39,762 nucleotides of DNA from an uncultured Verrucomicrobiales bacterium (GCA_937969125.1 CALBVA010000014.1:1-39762); one strand, 5' to 3'; shown: positions 1 through 8,251, numbered from the stretch's first letter. Program-made: numbers and translations. Notes: generated from the sequence alone by a model not told the origin.

Positions 1-214
1 GATGTTGGGTATGACTCAAAAACAAACAAAATGCTGCTGGCGGTCGGATCTTTAGGCTCTCCGCAAGGTGTGCATGACGAATCCAGAGGTTGGGTGGCTT
101 GTAACTCGTTTTTTTTAAGTGGTTATTCGGTTTTAAGCTCAGGGCCAAATAACAGGATTACATTCGCCGGGGGGACCGGTGATACTTACGCTACGATTAA
201 TAGCTTTGCAGGAA

Positions 215-242
215 TTCCGAAGCTCTTCTTCGTGCTTCGGAA
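215..242 (+). other. Stem-loop in the 5' non-coding stretch
   Basis: The arms TTCCGAAGC (215-223) and GCTTCGGAA (234-242) are perfectly complementary around a 10-nt loop. No T-tract follows, so this is a structural element and not a terminator. Confidence 0.5.
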
Positions 243-338
243 GTTTAGCTCTGCCGAAGGCGCAAACGAATGATTTTTTGACCCGCGTGAGTGCGCGGTG
301 ACAAGATGTCTCTCGTAGGCAATCCAGCTAAAAGGGGA

Positions 339-366
339 GGGGGCTTAGGTTTTCGCCCCTTTTTTG
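339..366 (+). terminator. Intrinsic terminator before the ThuA gene
   Basis: The stem GGGGC (340-344) pairs with GCCCC (355-359) around a 10-nt loop and is followed by six T residues. It would stop a plus-strand transcript entering from the left, about 50 bp before the ATG at 418. It either ends an upstream unit or attenuates the ThuA gene. Confidence 0.65.
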
Positions 367-417
367 TCGGCAGCAGGCTGTTAGTTTCCTTTGATGGGGA
401 CCGTAATCCATTTCCTC

Positions 418-3219
418 ATGAAGAAACCCGCGTTCCTCGTCGCCATTTTCACCCTGCTGGCCGTCATTGCTGTGCCGCTCCTTGGTCAACTTTCAAAACA
501 CGGCGCGAAACGTGGTAAAGCACCCAGTGGGTGGACCAAGTTCGAGTGGCCGGAGAAAAAGGCCATCCTTTTCGGCCACTATGCGCCGACACAAGAGGAG
601 CTGGCCCTCATTGATCAGGCTGTGCCAAAGGCCCTGACCGCCAAGCCTGCAAAAAAGCGGCGGATCCTCCTTTTCTATAAATGCGCTTACCCGCACGCCT
701 CCATCGCCACTGGTGTGGCCGCCTTTCAGAAAATGGCGAAGACCGGGGCCTATGAGGTCGATATCAGCGATGACTCTGCTCACTTCAGCAAGGAGAACCT
801 CGAGAAGTATGATGCCGTTCTCCTCAATAACACCGTCGCTTTTGAGACCTTTCTCAATGACGGACAGCGCGCGAATCTTCTGGAATTCGTGAAGGGTGGA
901 AAGGGTCTCATTGGTATTCACGCAGCAGCCGATGCCTGTAAAGGCTGGAAGCCCGGTGCCGAGATGATCGGTGGGGTTTTCCGATGCCACCCATGGACTT
1001 CGCGCGGCGAGTGGGCTGCCCAGTTGGAATCCCCCCTTCATCCGCTGAACAACGCTTGGGAGAACAAGGCTCCTTATCTGCGTGACGAAATTTATTATTA
1101 CCGGAAGGGCTCCTTTTCCCGTGATCGCTCCCGCGTCCTTCTTAGTCTGGACATGGATAATCAGCGGAACTTCGTCGGTGATGGAATTGCCAAAAATCAG
1201 AAGGAGTTTGTGAATAAGGGCGACGATAATCCAGTTTCTTGGATTCATGAATTCGGGAAAGGTCGCGTCTTTTACTCCAATCTCGGACACAATAATTTCA
1301 CCTTCTGGAATCCCACCGTGCTTCAGCATTTCCTTGATGGTATCCAGTATGCTCTTGGTGATCTCCCAGCCGATGCTACCCCATCGGCAAAGATCGCCGA
1401 CCTGCATGTTAAGAAAGTGGACGCTAAGAAAATCATCTTCCTTGCCGGAAGGCCATCCCATCGTTCCGGTGACCATGAATTCCGTGCCGGATCGATCCTT
1501 CTCGCCAACCGGTTGAATACCCAGACTCAGCTTCCGGTGAATGCTCAGGTCATCTCCGGCTGGCCTAAGGATGACAGGATACTGGATGGCGCCGCAGCCA
1601 TCGTCATTTATTGTGATGCCGACTCCGTCCATCGGAAGCATTACGAGCGACTCATGGAGCTCTCCGAAGCCGGGACCGGCCTCTTTTTCATGCACTACGG
1701 CGTGCACCCGAATAAGATCGAGGATGGCCAAAAGTATTATATGCCCACCGTTGGTGGATTCATGGAGACCGGCTACTCGGTGAATCCCCACTGGGCTGCG
1801 GAACTTCACGTAACCTCCGACCACCCGGTGAGACGCGGTTGTGAAAAACCCATTAAGGTTCTCGATGAATGGTATTATTCACTGCGCTATGACGAGAAAT
1901 CCTTCCCGCTCGTCGAAGCAATCCCCACCAAAGAAAATATGGTGGAGGGCTCGAATCTCTGGAACAAAAATGCCACAGATAACTACGGCAAGAAGGTCCG
2001 CCTGATGTGGGGCTTTGAAAAACCCGATGGCACCCGCGGCGGCGGTTTCACTGGGGGGCATTATCACCGGAACTGGGCTATCGAAGGATTCCGGAAGGTG
2101 GTCCTCAATGCTATTGTCTGGACCGCTGGACTGGAAGTCCCCGAGGGCGGCGTGAAGTCGAAGAACCCGGATGAGGAGGAGATCAATGCCAACCTCGACA
2201 AGAAAAAGACCATGGCTCGCATTTCCCTCCCGCTGAAGTCAGCGATGGAATACCGAGCGGATATCCTCCGTGGCCGCGCTGAACGCCGGAAAGCCGCCGA
2301 AGCGGAAAGGAAAAAGAAGAAGGCAGCGGCTGAAAAAAAGAGGACTGAAACAAAGCCTGCCAGATCGGAAATGAAGGAAAAGGAGCCTGTCACGAAGGCT
2401 CCTTCCCGGGAAAACAATCAATGGCGTGATCTCCTGGATCCGTCCCTCAGTCAATGGGACGTCTGGATGGGAGTTCCGCATAAGACCGTCAAGCTTCCCG
2501 AGAGCTCGGACTTTGAGGTCGATCCCGAAAGCGATGGCATGCGCGGAAAACCGCTCGGGCTGAACAATGATCCCTTAAAGGTCTTCTCCGCAGCTGAGGA
2601 AAACGGCGAAGTCATCCTTAAGATCTCCGGCCAAATCTATGGCGGAATTACCACGAAGGAGGAATTTAAAAACTACCACCTGACCCTGCAATACCGCTGG
2701 GGTGATAAAAAATGGGAGCCACGTCTCAAGCGGAAGCGCGACTCCGGCCTCCTCCTCCACTGCGTCGGCAAACACGGGGCTTTTTGGAATGTCTGGAAGC
2801 GTTGCCTTGAATGCCAGATCCAGGAAGGGGACACCGGTGATTTCTATCCTCTTGCTGGGACCATTGCCGACATTCCGGCGAGTCTTCCGGAAGGTAAGAA
2901 GAAGCCAGTTTATACTCCCGGAGCCGAACTCTTCGAAGCCAGCAGCCCAGTGACCCATGGACCGTCCGAGGAAAAGCCGAATGGCGAGTGGAACACCGTC
3001 GAAATCTACACTGTGGGTGACAAGATGATTCACGTTGTCAATGGCACCCTCAATATGGTTCTCCTGAATACCCGCCAAAAGACCCCGCATGGCCACGCCC
3101 CCCTCACTAAAGGCCAAATCCAGATCCAGTCCGAAGCCGCAGAGATCGATTACCGGAGAATAAAGATTCGCAATATCACTGAATTCCCCGAGCAGTTCAG
3201 TAAGGCGGTGGAGGAATGA
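418..3219 (+). CDS. Secreted ThuA-ThuA-DUF1080 multidomain protein
   Basis: A 933-aa exported protein. The ATG at 418 opens directly onto a signal peptide or N-terminal anchor (MKKPAFLVAIFTLLAVIAV); the in-frame TTG at 391 would only add nine residues before it. Residues of about 75-310 form a ThuA-like (trehalose-utilisation, class I amidotransferase-like) domain with GLIGIHAAAD and GGVFRCHPW. A second ThuA-like domain lies at about 335-610 (KKIIFLAGRPSH, GLFFMHYGVHP). A Lys/Arg/Ala-rich coiled linker follows (about 625-670), then a DUF1080 / 3-keto-disaccharide hydrolase beta-sandwich to the C-terminus. In Planctomycetes and Verrucomicrobia such domains occur in exported sugar-processing proteins, so a periplasmic or surface role in 3-keto-glycoside breakdown is inferred. 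The substrate is unknown. It stands alone and converges on the metal operon. Confidence 0.85.
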   Translation: MKKPAFLVAIFTLLAVIAVPLLGQLSKHGAKRGKAPSGWTKFEWPEKKAILFGHYAPTQEELALIDQAVPKALTAKPAKKRRILLFYKCAYPHASIATGVAAFQKMAKTGAYEVDISDDSAHFSKENLEKYDAVLLNNTVAFETFLNDGQRANLLEFVKGGKGLIGIHAAADACKGWKPGAEMIGGVFRCHPWTSRGEWAAQLESPLHPLNNAWENKAPYLRDEIYYYRKGSFSRDRSRVLLSLDMDNQRNFVGDGIAKNQKEFVNKGDDNPVSWIHEFGKGRVFYSNLGHNNFTFWNPTVLQHFLDGIQYALGDLPADATPSAKIADLHVKKVDAKKIIFLAGRPSHRSGDHEFRAGSILLANRLNTQTQLPVNAQVISGWPKDDRILDGAAAIVIYCDADSVHRKHYERLMELSEAGTGLFFMHYGVHPNKIEDGQKYYMPTVGGFMETGYSVNPHWAAELHVTSDHPVRRGCEKPIKVLDEWYYSLRYDEKSFPLVEAIPTKENMVEGSNLWNKNATDNYGKKVRLMWGFEKPDGTRGGGFTGGHYHRNWAIEGFRKVVLNAIVWTAGLEVPEGGVKSKNPDEEEINANLDKKKTMARISLPLKSAMEYRADILRGRAERRKAAEAERKKKKAAAEKKRTETKPARSEMKEKEPVTKAPSRENNQWRDLLDPSLSQWDVWMGVPHKTVKLPESSDFEVDPESDGMRGKPLGLNNDPLKVFSAAEENGEVILKISGQIYGGITTKEEFKNYHLTLQYRWGDKKWEPRLKRKRDSGLLLHCVGKHGAFWNVWKRCLECQIQEGDTGDFYPLAGTIADIPASLPEGKKKPVYTPGAELFEASSPVTHGPSEEKPNGEWNTVEIYTVGDKMIHVVNGTLNMVLLNTRQKTPHGHAPLTKGQIQIQSEAAEIDYRRIKIRNITEFPEQFSKAVEE

Positions 3220-3246
3220 GAGGTGATTAGATGAGAGGTAGAAGAT

Positions 3247-3261
3247 GATCCCGGCGGGATC
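3247..3261. repeat. Palindrome between convergent genes
   Basis: GATCCCGGCGGGATC is a perfect 7+1+7 palindrome in the 74-bp gap between the ThuA gene and the last gene of the metal operon. It could form a hairpin on either transcript, but no T-tract follows, so a terminator role is uncertain. Confidence 0.4.
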
Positions 3262-3293
3262 AAAGCTTGTAGCCCGGGATCGAGCTGACAGCT

Positions 3294-4205
3294 TCAAATT
3301 TCCTCCGGCTCTTCCAACTCGGTGCCGTTTCTCCGAATGAGTCCCTGCGGACCGAGGAGCCAGACGAGGAGGAAAATGATTCCGGTCATTGTGGCCATCA
3401 TTCCGGAGCTGGTCGTTTCGGGGAGGCCGAAGATGACGGGGATTGCCTTTGTCGTGAGGTGTCCGAGGATTGCTGATCCTGCGGCGATGATCAGGCTGAG
3501 AAGGATGAGGATGGGAAGTCGGCGGGTGAGAAGGAAGGCCGTCGCAGGCGGGACGATGAGCATCGCGATGACAATGATGGACCCGACGGCCTCAAACGCA
3601 GCGACTGTGGTCACGGCCACCATGGTCATGAGGATATAGTGCATGAGGCGGGGATGAAATCCCTGGGTTTCGGCAAGGCCCGAGTCAAAGGAGGCTATGG
3701 TGAATTCTTTGTAGAAAAAGCCGATGACGGCGAGATTGAAAAGCAGGGTCGAGCCGATGACGATGGCGGCGCGTGGCATTTCATAGTTCTCGAAGACGGT
3801 GACCATATTTAGTGGAACGAGTTCCAGTGCTCCATAAAGCACGCAGCGAGCATCGAGGTCCACATTGCCTGCACCCTGCTCGATCAGGATGAGCCCGACG
3901 GCAAACAGGGTGGTGAAGACGATCCCCATAGAGGCTCCGCGATCGACCTTGCCGAATTTGCTGATCCATTGCGTAAAGAGTGCGGTCATGACGCCTGCGA
4001 CAGCCGCGCCAAAAAACATCCACCAACTGGTGCGAGCTCCAGAGATGAGGAATGCCACGGCCAGTCCGGGCAGGACGGCGTGGCTGATGGCATCGCCCAT
4101 CATACTCATGCGGCGGAGGAGTAGAAAGGTTCCCGGAAGCGCGCACGCCATCGCACATAACACTCCGACGGTGGTGATGTGGAAGTCGGTCGTGGTCCAG
4201 GTCAT
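3294..4205 (-). CDS. Metal ABC transporter permease (YtgD/TroD/MntB type)
   Basis: A 303-aa integral membrane permease of the ABC-3 family (Mn/Zn/Fe uptake). It has about eight or nine hydrophobic helices and the family signature GTFLLLRRMSMMGDAISHAVLPG near residues 24-46, which contacts the ATPase. A charged tail (RRNGTELEEPEEI) follows the last helix. It is the last gene of the operon, starting 5 bp after the outer-membrane barrel gene, so it is almost certainly co-transcribed. It would pair with the permease half of the 5143-6492 protein to make a heterodimeric channel in the inner membrane. The metal cannot be told from the sequence. Confidence 0.9.
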   Translation of the reverse strand: MTWTTTDFHITTVGVLCAMACALPGTFLLLRRMSMMGDAISHAVLPGLAVAFLISGARTSWWMFFGAAVAGVMTALFTQWISKFGKVDRGASMGIVFTTLFAVGLILIEQGAGNVDLDARCVLYGALELVPLNMVTVFENYEMPRAAIVIGSTLLFNLAVIGFFYKEFTIASFDSGLAETQGFHPRLMHYILMTMVAVTTVAAFEAVGSIIVIAMLIVPPATAFLLTRRLPILILLSLIIAAGSAILGHLTTKAIPVIFGLPETTSSGMMATMTGIIFLLVWLLGPQGLIRRNGTELEEPEEI

Positions 4206-4210
4206 GGTTC

Positions 4211-5146
4211 TTAGAATCGTTTCGTGAAGCCGGTGAAGAAGCCAAAGTCTTCCGAGTCGTTGTTCAAGCCGCCTTGTAATCCGAAGTCGAGAATGAGGTG
4301 CTGATTGACCTGGTAATTCATCCCACCGGCAAGATAAGCCTCATAGGCATCTTCGCCCGCGATACCGATGTATTCCAGGTATGCTCCGGTGCGCTCGGTG
4401 AGACTGAATCCGAGGACGGCGGTGTGGAGGAATTCGAAATCGTGATTTTTCCCCTCAGCGACGTAGTCAAACTCCGCCATGAGCCCGAGGCCCACGGTTT
4501 CGCTGAGCTCGATTGAGAAGGGGATGATCAGGCCGCCTTCCCATTCGTCATTGCTCAATTCGGTCCCGGTCGGAATTTTCACGAAAGGCATCAGGGCGAG
4601 AGCGGTGTCTCCGCCATCATTACCCCAGAGATTCCACTTGAGACGCAGCGTAACATCTCCAAAGCCTTCGCCCGGCTCTTCACCTTCGGAGTAGAGATCG
4701 ACCACGGTTTGAAAGTCGATATTTTGGGTGAGGCCTGTTTTGAAATTCAACTGCCCGAATGTGTAGGTGTCCGTGCCGCCATCACGACGCCAGTCGAATA
4801 ATGAAGCTTCGATGGCGAAGCGTCCGGCATCCACGGTGATGGGGGACTCGGTAGCGTCTGGTCGATCTGGCGAGAGATCACGGAGGATTGAATCCGGGGT
4901 GGGATTGAAGAGGTGGTAATGGCTCTTTGACTCAATTTCTTTAGGAGGAAGTCTGGAGTTTGGAACCTTGGTTTGAGCAAAAGGTTCGAGGGCGTTCTCT
5001 TTTGTAAGGGGTGAAGGACTGGCTAGAATGGCGTCGATGGCTTGCTCTTTCAGCGACAGCAAGGTGGAGGTGGCCTCATCAGAGGTTTTGATGTTGGTTC
5101 CAAAAGCTCCGCATGGAAGCAAAGATAAGACGACTAGTTTCTTCAT
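4211..5146 (-). CDS. Outer-membrane beta-barrel inside the metal-uptake operon
   Basis: A 311-aa exported protein with signal peptide MKKLVVLSLLPCGAFG, a helical or low-complexity stretch (about 20-75), then the SPDRPDATESPITVDAGRFA-type entry of the MetA/phenol-degradation transporter-like barrel family (PF13557-like). Alternating aromatic and hydrophobic strands follow, ending in a terminal Phe (FTKRF), typical of outer-membrane proteins. Its start overlaps the stop of the permease-DtxR gene by 4 bp, and its stop lies 5 bp before the next permease gene, so it is embedded in the operon. Family knowledge supports an outer-membrane channel. That it passes the same metal as the ABC transporter is inferred from position. 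Confidence 0.75.
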   Translation of the reverse strand: MKKLVVLSLLPCGAFGTNIKTSDEATSTLLSLKEQAIDAILASPSPLTKENALEPFAQTKVPNSRLPPKEIESKSHYHLFNPTPDSILRDLSPDRPDATESPITVDAGRFAIEASLFDWRRDGGTDTYTFGQLNFKTGLTQNIDFQTVVDLYSEGEEPGEGFGDVTLRLKWNLWGNDGGDTALALMPFVKIPTGTELSNDEWEGGLIIPFSIELSETVGLGLMAEFDYVAEGKNHDFEFLHTAVLGFSLTERTGAYLEYIGIAGEDAYEAYLAGGMNYQVNQHLILDFGLQGGLNNDSEDFGFFTGFTKRF

Positions 5147-6492
5147 GTCGTAATAACGTGTGGTGATTCGATCACCGGCTTTTCTAGCTCAAGCGCTTTC
5201 TCCAGCTCGCGCACAATCTCTGGTTCCAACAAGTGCTCCACCATGTCAGCATCGCGGTCGACGTGGGAGGGGGCGATGTCGGCGTGAGTGATAAGATACA
5301 TTTCCCAGAGGCGGTGATTTCGCGTGATGCGGGAGGCCTCTCCAAAGCCGGACTCCGAGAGGCAGATCTCGCCGGTGGGTCGGCGGACAATGTGGTCCTC
5401 GGCGTGGGCTTGGCGGATGAGTTTTGAAAGCTCACCCTTGCTCCAGTATCGATGCTTCCGCAAGGCCTCCAGCGGGATGGGGATGTTCTTGAGAATCTCC
5501 ACGCCTTGGGTGTCTTCCAGAATTTCGTAGGTGGAACGCAGGATGTGCTGGCGGCCCACTTTTTTCTGGAGCTTCAGGTGCCTGAGGTAGCGCGGTAGAA
5601 CTCCCCGCGCGGTTCCGAAGATCATACTGAAGAGGAAAATGGTGGCCGCGGCGATCACGATGATAGCACCTGCGGGGAGGCCGGGGAGGAGGGCCGAGGC
5701 CGTGGCGCCGAGCCATCCGGAGATCGCACCAATGAGCGCGGCCAGGACTAGTATATGGGTGAGCTTGTTCGTCCAAAATCGCGCCGCCGTCGCCGGGGTG
5801 ATGAGGAAGGCGATGATGAGAATGAGTCCCACTGATTGCAGCCCCACCACTGTGACGGCGGTGACGAGCGCCATGAGGATGATGTCCAGCCAGAGGGTAG
5901 GCCATCCCTCGGTGGAGGCGAAATTGGAATCAAAACAGAGCAGGGTGAGCTCCTTTAGCAGGGCGAGGGTGGCGATGGTCGTCGCGATGAGGGTGCCGGT
6001 GATGAGCCAGAAATCCAGGAGCACCATAGAGGCGGTCTTGCCATAGATGAATGACTCCAGCCCAGCCGAACTCTGCCCGGGAATTTGTTGCACCATGCGG
6101 AGGATCGCAATGCCCAGGCCAAAGAAAACTGAGAGCACGATGCCCATCGCGGCATCGTCCTTCAGCCGGGTGGTCCGGCGAATCGCGAGCACCAGGAGCA
6201 CGCCAAGCAGCCCGGTGATGGTGGCTCCAAGAAGCAGGCCGGGGAGGAATTTTCCGGTGATGCCCATTGCCGTCATGATGGCGAAGGCGATCCCGATTCC
6301 CGGCAGAGTGGCGTGCGAGAGAGCATCGCCGAGGAGCGATTGCTTCCGCAGCAGGAGGAAGCTCCCCACCAATCCCGCCGTGGCACCTAGAAAAGTCACG
6401 CCTCCGACGACGAGGCGCGTATTGTAACCCTTCAGGAAGAGGGTTTCGGTGAGAGCTGAGCCCAGCTCCGCGATGACACTAACGTCCCACAT
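5143..6492 (-). CDS. Metal ABC permease fused to DtxR-type repressor domain (YtgCR-like)
   Basis: A 449-aa fusion. Residues of about 1-290 are an ABC-3 permease with the GSFLLLRKQSLLGDALSHATLPG signature and roughly eight to nine helices. A linker (RYLRHLKLQKKVGRQH) follows. Residues of about 310-440 are a DtxR/MntR-like domain: a winged-helix part (RYWSKGELSKLIRQAH, ICLSESGFGEA) and a dimerisation/metal part with LWEMYLITHADI and HVDRDADMVEHLLEPEIV, holding the family's His/Asp/Glu ligand positions. The same fusion is known in Chlamydia as YtgCR, whose repressor half is cut free and acts as an iron-dependent repressor. The start overlaps the ATPase gene by 14 bp and the stop overlaps the barrel gene by 4 bp. 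Release of the C-terminal domain is inference here. Confidence 0.88.
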   Translation of the reverse strand: MWDVSVIAELGSALTETLFLKGYNTRLVVGGVTFLGATAGLVGSFLLLRKQSLLGDALSHATLPGIGIAFAIMTAMGITGKFLPGLLLGATITGLLGVLLVLAIRRTTRLKDDAAMGIVLSVFFGLGIAILRMVQQIPGQSSAGLESFIYGKTASMVLLDFWLITGTLIATTIATLALLKELTLLCFDSNFASTEGWPTLWLDIILMALVTAVTVVGLQSVGLILIIAFLITPATAARFWTNKLTHILVLAALIGAISGWLGATASALLPGLPAGAIIVIAAATIFLFSMIFGTARGVLPRYLRHLKLQKKVGRQHILRSTYEILEDTQGVEILKNIPIPLEALRKHRYWSKGELSKLIRQAHAEDHIVRRPTGEICLSESGFGEASRITRNHRLWEMYLITHADIAPSHVDRDADMVEHLLEPEIVRELEKALELEKPVIESPHVITT

Positions 6493-7255
6493 TTTTTAAG
6501 GCCTCGGCGACATCGTCGAGGAGGTTGAGCTTGCCTCCATAGGTTTTCTGGAGGTTCTCGCGGGTGAAGGTTTCAGGCGTCGGGCCGCTCGCTACGATGC
6601 GCATGTTCAGCAGGATGAGGTGATCGAAGTAGCGTGAAACTGTGGCGAGATCGTGATGCACGCATAAGACTGTTTTTCCGCGAGCGTTGAGGTTTTGCAG
6701 CAATTCAATGATGGCCTGCTCCGTCGCGGCATCGACGGCAGCGAAGGGCTCATCCATGAAATAAATCTCGGCATCCTGCACCAGGGCGCGGGCGAGGAAA
6801 ACGCGCTGCTGCTGCCCGCCGGAAAGCTGGGAAATCTGCCGGTCCGCGAGGTGGCCAATGCCGACCTGCTCCAGTGCTTCGTGGGCCTGTTGTTTTTGCT
6901 GACGGCCCACGCGCTTGAACCAACCGAGCTTCCGGTAGGTCCCCATCGTGACGACATCCAGTGCACTCACCGGGAAGTCCCAATCGACACTTTCCCGCTG
7001 CGGGACGTAGGCAATGAGGTCTCGTTGTTCCTCATAAGGTTTGCCGTAGATGAGGACCTCGCCCGAGGTCTTCGGAATGAGGTCCAGACAGGCCTTCAGC
7101 AGGGTGGACTTACCGGCGCCGTTCGGCCCCACGATCCCCGCTAGCTTTCCTTCGGGAACATTGAGATCCAGATCCCAGAGTACCGGCTTGCGATGATAAG
7201 CCACCGTCAGGTCATGAACGGCGAGAGGATATTCGGGTGGATGTTCGGGGCGCAT
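6479..7255 (-). CDS. Metal ABC transporter ATP-binding protein (YtgB/ZnuC/TroB type)
   Basis: A 258-aa cytoplasmic ATPase. Walker A is GPNGAGKST (residues 43-51), the Q-loop region reads YVPQRESVDWDFP, the signature is LSGGQQQR, Walker B is IYFMDEPF and the switch His lies in CVHHDL. The Q-loop sequence with DWDFPVSALDVVTMG is typical of Mn/Zn/Fe importers. The gene starts 5 bp after the binding-protein stop and its end overlaps the permease-DtxR gene by 14 bp, so translation is probably coupled. It powers metal uptake through the two permeases of this operon. Confidence 0.95.
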   Translation of the reverse strand: MRPEHPPEYPLAVHDLTVAYHRKPVLWDLDLNVPEGKLAGIVGPNGAGKSTLLKACLDLIPKTSGEVLIYGKPYEEQRDLIAYVPQRESVDWDFPVSALDVVTMGTYRKLGWFKRVGRQQKQQAHEALEQVGIGHLADRQISQLSGGQQQRVFLARALVQDAEIYFMDEPFAAVDAATEQAIIELLQNLNARGKTVLCVHHDLATVSRYFDHLILLNMRIVASGPTPETFTRENLQKTYGGKLNLLDDVAEALKNVGR

Positions 7256-7260
7256 CGAGC

Positions 7261-8202
7261 TTAGCGGGAGAGCTTTTTGTTCAGGCCTTCCTTGGACACC
7301 GAGCCGCCAAGTGCAAGTGTGATGGTGGTGATATTGTGATCCATCATCCCGATGTAGGTGCCCTCGTAAGTGCCCGCCGGGCCCATGGCATCAGAGAAAA
7401 GCTTACCGCCGATCTTCACCTCATGTCCCTGTGCTTTCGCTCCTTCAATGAGGGCCCGCACCGTTTTATCGGAGACCGAAGTTTCCACAAAGACGGCCGG
7501 GATTTTCTTTTCCACCAGGAAATTGACCAGTTCGCTGATCCTCGCGTTTCCCGCTTCGGACTCGGTCGAGATCCCCTGAATTCCCATTACCTTCAGGCCG
7601 TAGGCGCGGCCGAGGTAGGAGAAGGCATCGTGTGCGGTTACCAGCACGCGCCGCTCCGGTGGGATGGTGGAGAGTGCCATCTGGGCGTAGGTCTGTAGGT
7701 CGGTGAGCTCTTTTCGGTAATTTTCGAAGCGCTTCGAATAGTGGTCAGCATTGTCAGGATCGAACTCCGCGAGCTTCTTCTGAATGCCTTCCGCGACCCG
7801 ACTCCAGATTCCGACATCCATCCAGAGGTGGGGATCGGCATGCTCTTCGCCTCCAATGAGCTCCACGTCCTCCAAACCTTCCGCGACCGCCATCGTCGGG
7901 TGGCCGGCTTCGCGTCGGTTGTCGAGCACCGTGCCCATTTTACCTTCCAGTAGGAGGCCGTTATAAAGCACGAGCCGGGAGGACTTGATCTTCTCAGTAT
8001 CACCGGCGGTGACATTGTAGGAGTGGGGATCGGTGCCTTCCTTAATGAGGGCAATGACGTCCTGTTTGTCTCCAGCGATTTCCTGAGTGACATCGGCGAT
8101 CATTCCCACTGTCGCAATAATTGGCCCGTCCGTGGCCTGTTCTTTTTTCTTGGTGCAGGCCGTGATTGAAAGAGCAGCAACGAGGAGGAGGAGAGTCTTC
8201 AT
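7261..8202 (-). CDS. Metal ABC transporter substrate-binding lipoprotein (YtgA/TroA/ZnuA type)
   Basis: A 313-aa cluster A-I (cluster 9) binding protein. The lipobox I-T-A-C puts the lipidated Cys at residue 16. Likely metal ligands are visible: His in GTDPHSYNV, His in ADPHLWMDVG, His in VLVTAHDAFSYLG and Asp in LFSDAMGPAGTY. The His-rich loop seen in many zinc-specific ZnuA proteins is absent. The short acidic EEHADPH stretch leaves Mn, Fe and Zn all possible. It is the first gene of the operon. Its ATG lies only seven bases past a candidate -10 box, so its mRNA may be leaderless. Confidence 0.93.
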   Translation of the reverse strand: MKTLLLLVAALSITACTKKKEQATDGPIIATVGMIADVTQEIAGDKQDVIALIKEGTDPHSYNVTAGDTEKIKSSRLVLYNGLLLEGKMGTVLDNRREAGHPTMAVAEGLEDVELIGGEEHADPHLWMDVGIWSRVAEGIQKKLAEFDPDNADHYSKRFENYRKELTDLQTYAQMALSTIPPERRVLVTAHDAFSYLGRAYGLKVMGIQGISTESEAGNARISELVNFLVEKKIPAVFVETSVSDKTVRALIEGAKAQGHEVKIGGKLFSDAMGPAGTYEGTYIGMMDHNITTITLALGGSVSKEGLNKKLSR

Positions 8203-8207
8203 GGGTC

Positions 8208-8237
8208 TTTTTTAGGTGGTGAACTTTGAGTTGTCAA
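8208..8237 (-). promoter_or_regulatory. Candidate sigma70-type promoter of the metal operon, leaderless spacing
   Basis: Read on the minus strand, TTGACA (8237-8232) is followed by a 17-bp spacer and TAAAAA (8214-8209). Six bases later comes the ATG of the binding-protein gene (8202). The A of the ATG falls at or next to the expected +1, so the transcript would have little or no 5' leader. The -35 is a perfect consensus match; the -10 is weaker. Confidence 0.55.
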
Positions 8238-8251
8238 AATTGAAATTTTGA
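8234..8251. promoter_or_regulatory. Palindromic operator candidate overlapping the -35
   Basis: TCAAAATTGAAATTTTGA is a perfect inverted repeat of 7-bp arms with a 4-bp centre. It overlaps the -35 box of the metal operon promoter, where a bound repressor would block RNA polymerase. The DtxR-like domain in the same operon is the obvious candidate ligand. The match to any known DtxR/MntR site has not been tested. Confidence 0.45.

Larger units (their letters stand above)
1..417. other. Non-coding stretch upstream of the ThuA gene
   Basis: I recognise no gene in this stretch. A small open frame (31-273, about 80 residues, ATG start) is present but has no recognisable domain or signal peptide. 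The stretch holds a perfect 9-bp hairpin (arms 215-223 and 234-242), a short CCGCG/CGCGG hairpin near 283-298, and a terminator at 339-366. I looked for tmRNA, RNase P RNA, SRP RNA and common riboswitch signatures and found none. It may be the 3' end of an upstream transcript or an unassigned structured RNA. Confidence 0.5.

Noticed and set aside
31..273. Open frame of 80 codons at the left end
   Set aside because: ATG start but no domain, signal peptide or neighbour-like coding pattern; it runs across a strong 9-bp hairpin, so it is more likely a chance frame.
1..300. tmRNA, RNase P or SRP RNA at the left edge
   Set aside because: None of the conserved ends, tag-peptide or core sequences of these RNAs are present on either strand.
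493..1824. Long open frame antisense to the ThuA gene
   Set aside because: Shadow of a GC-rich gene with clear domains on the other strand; the translation has no recognisable motif.
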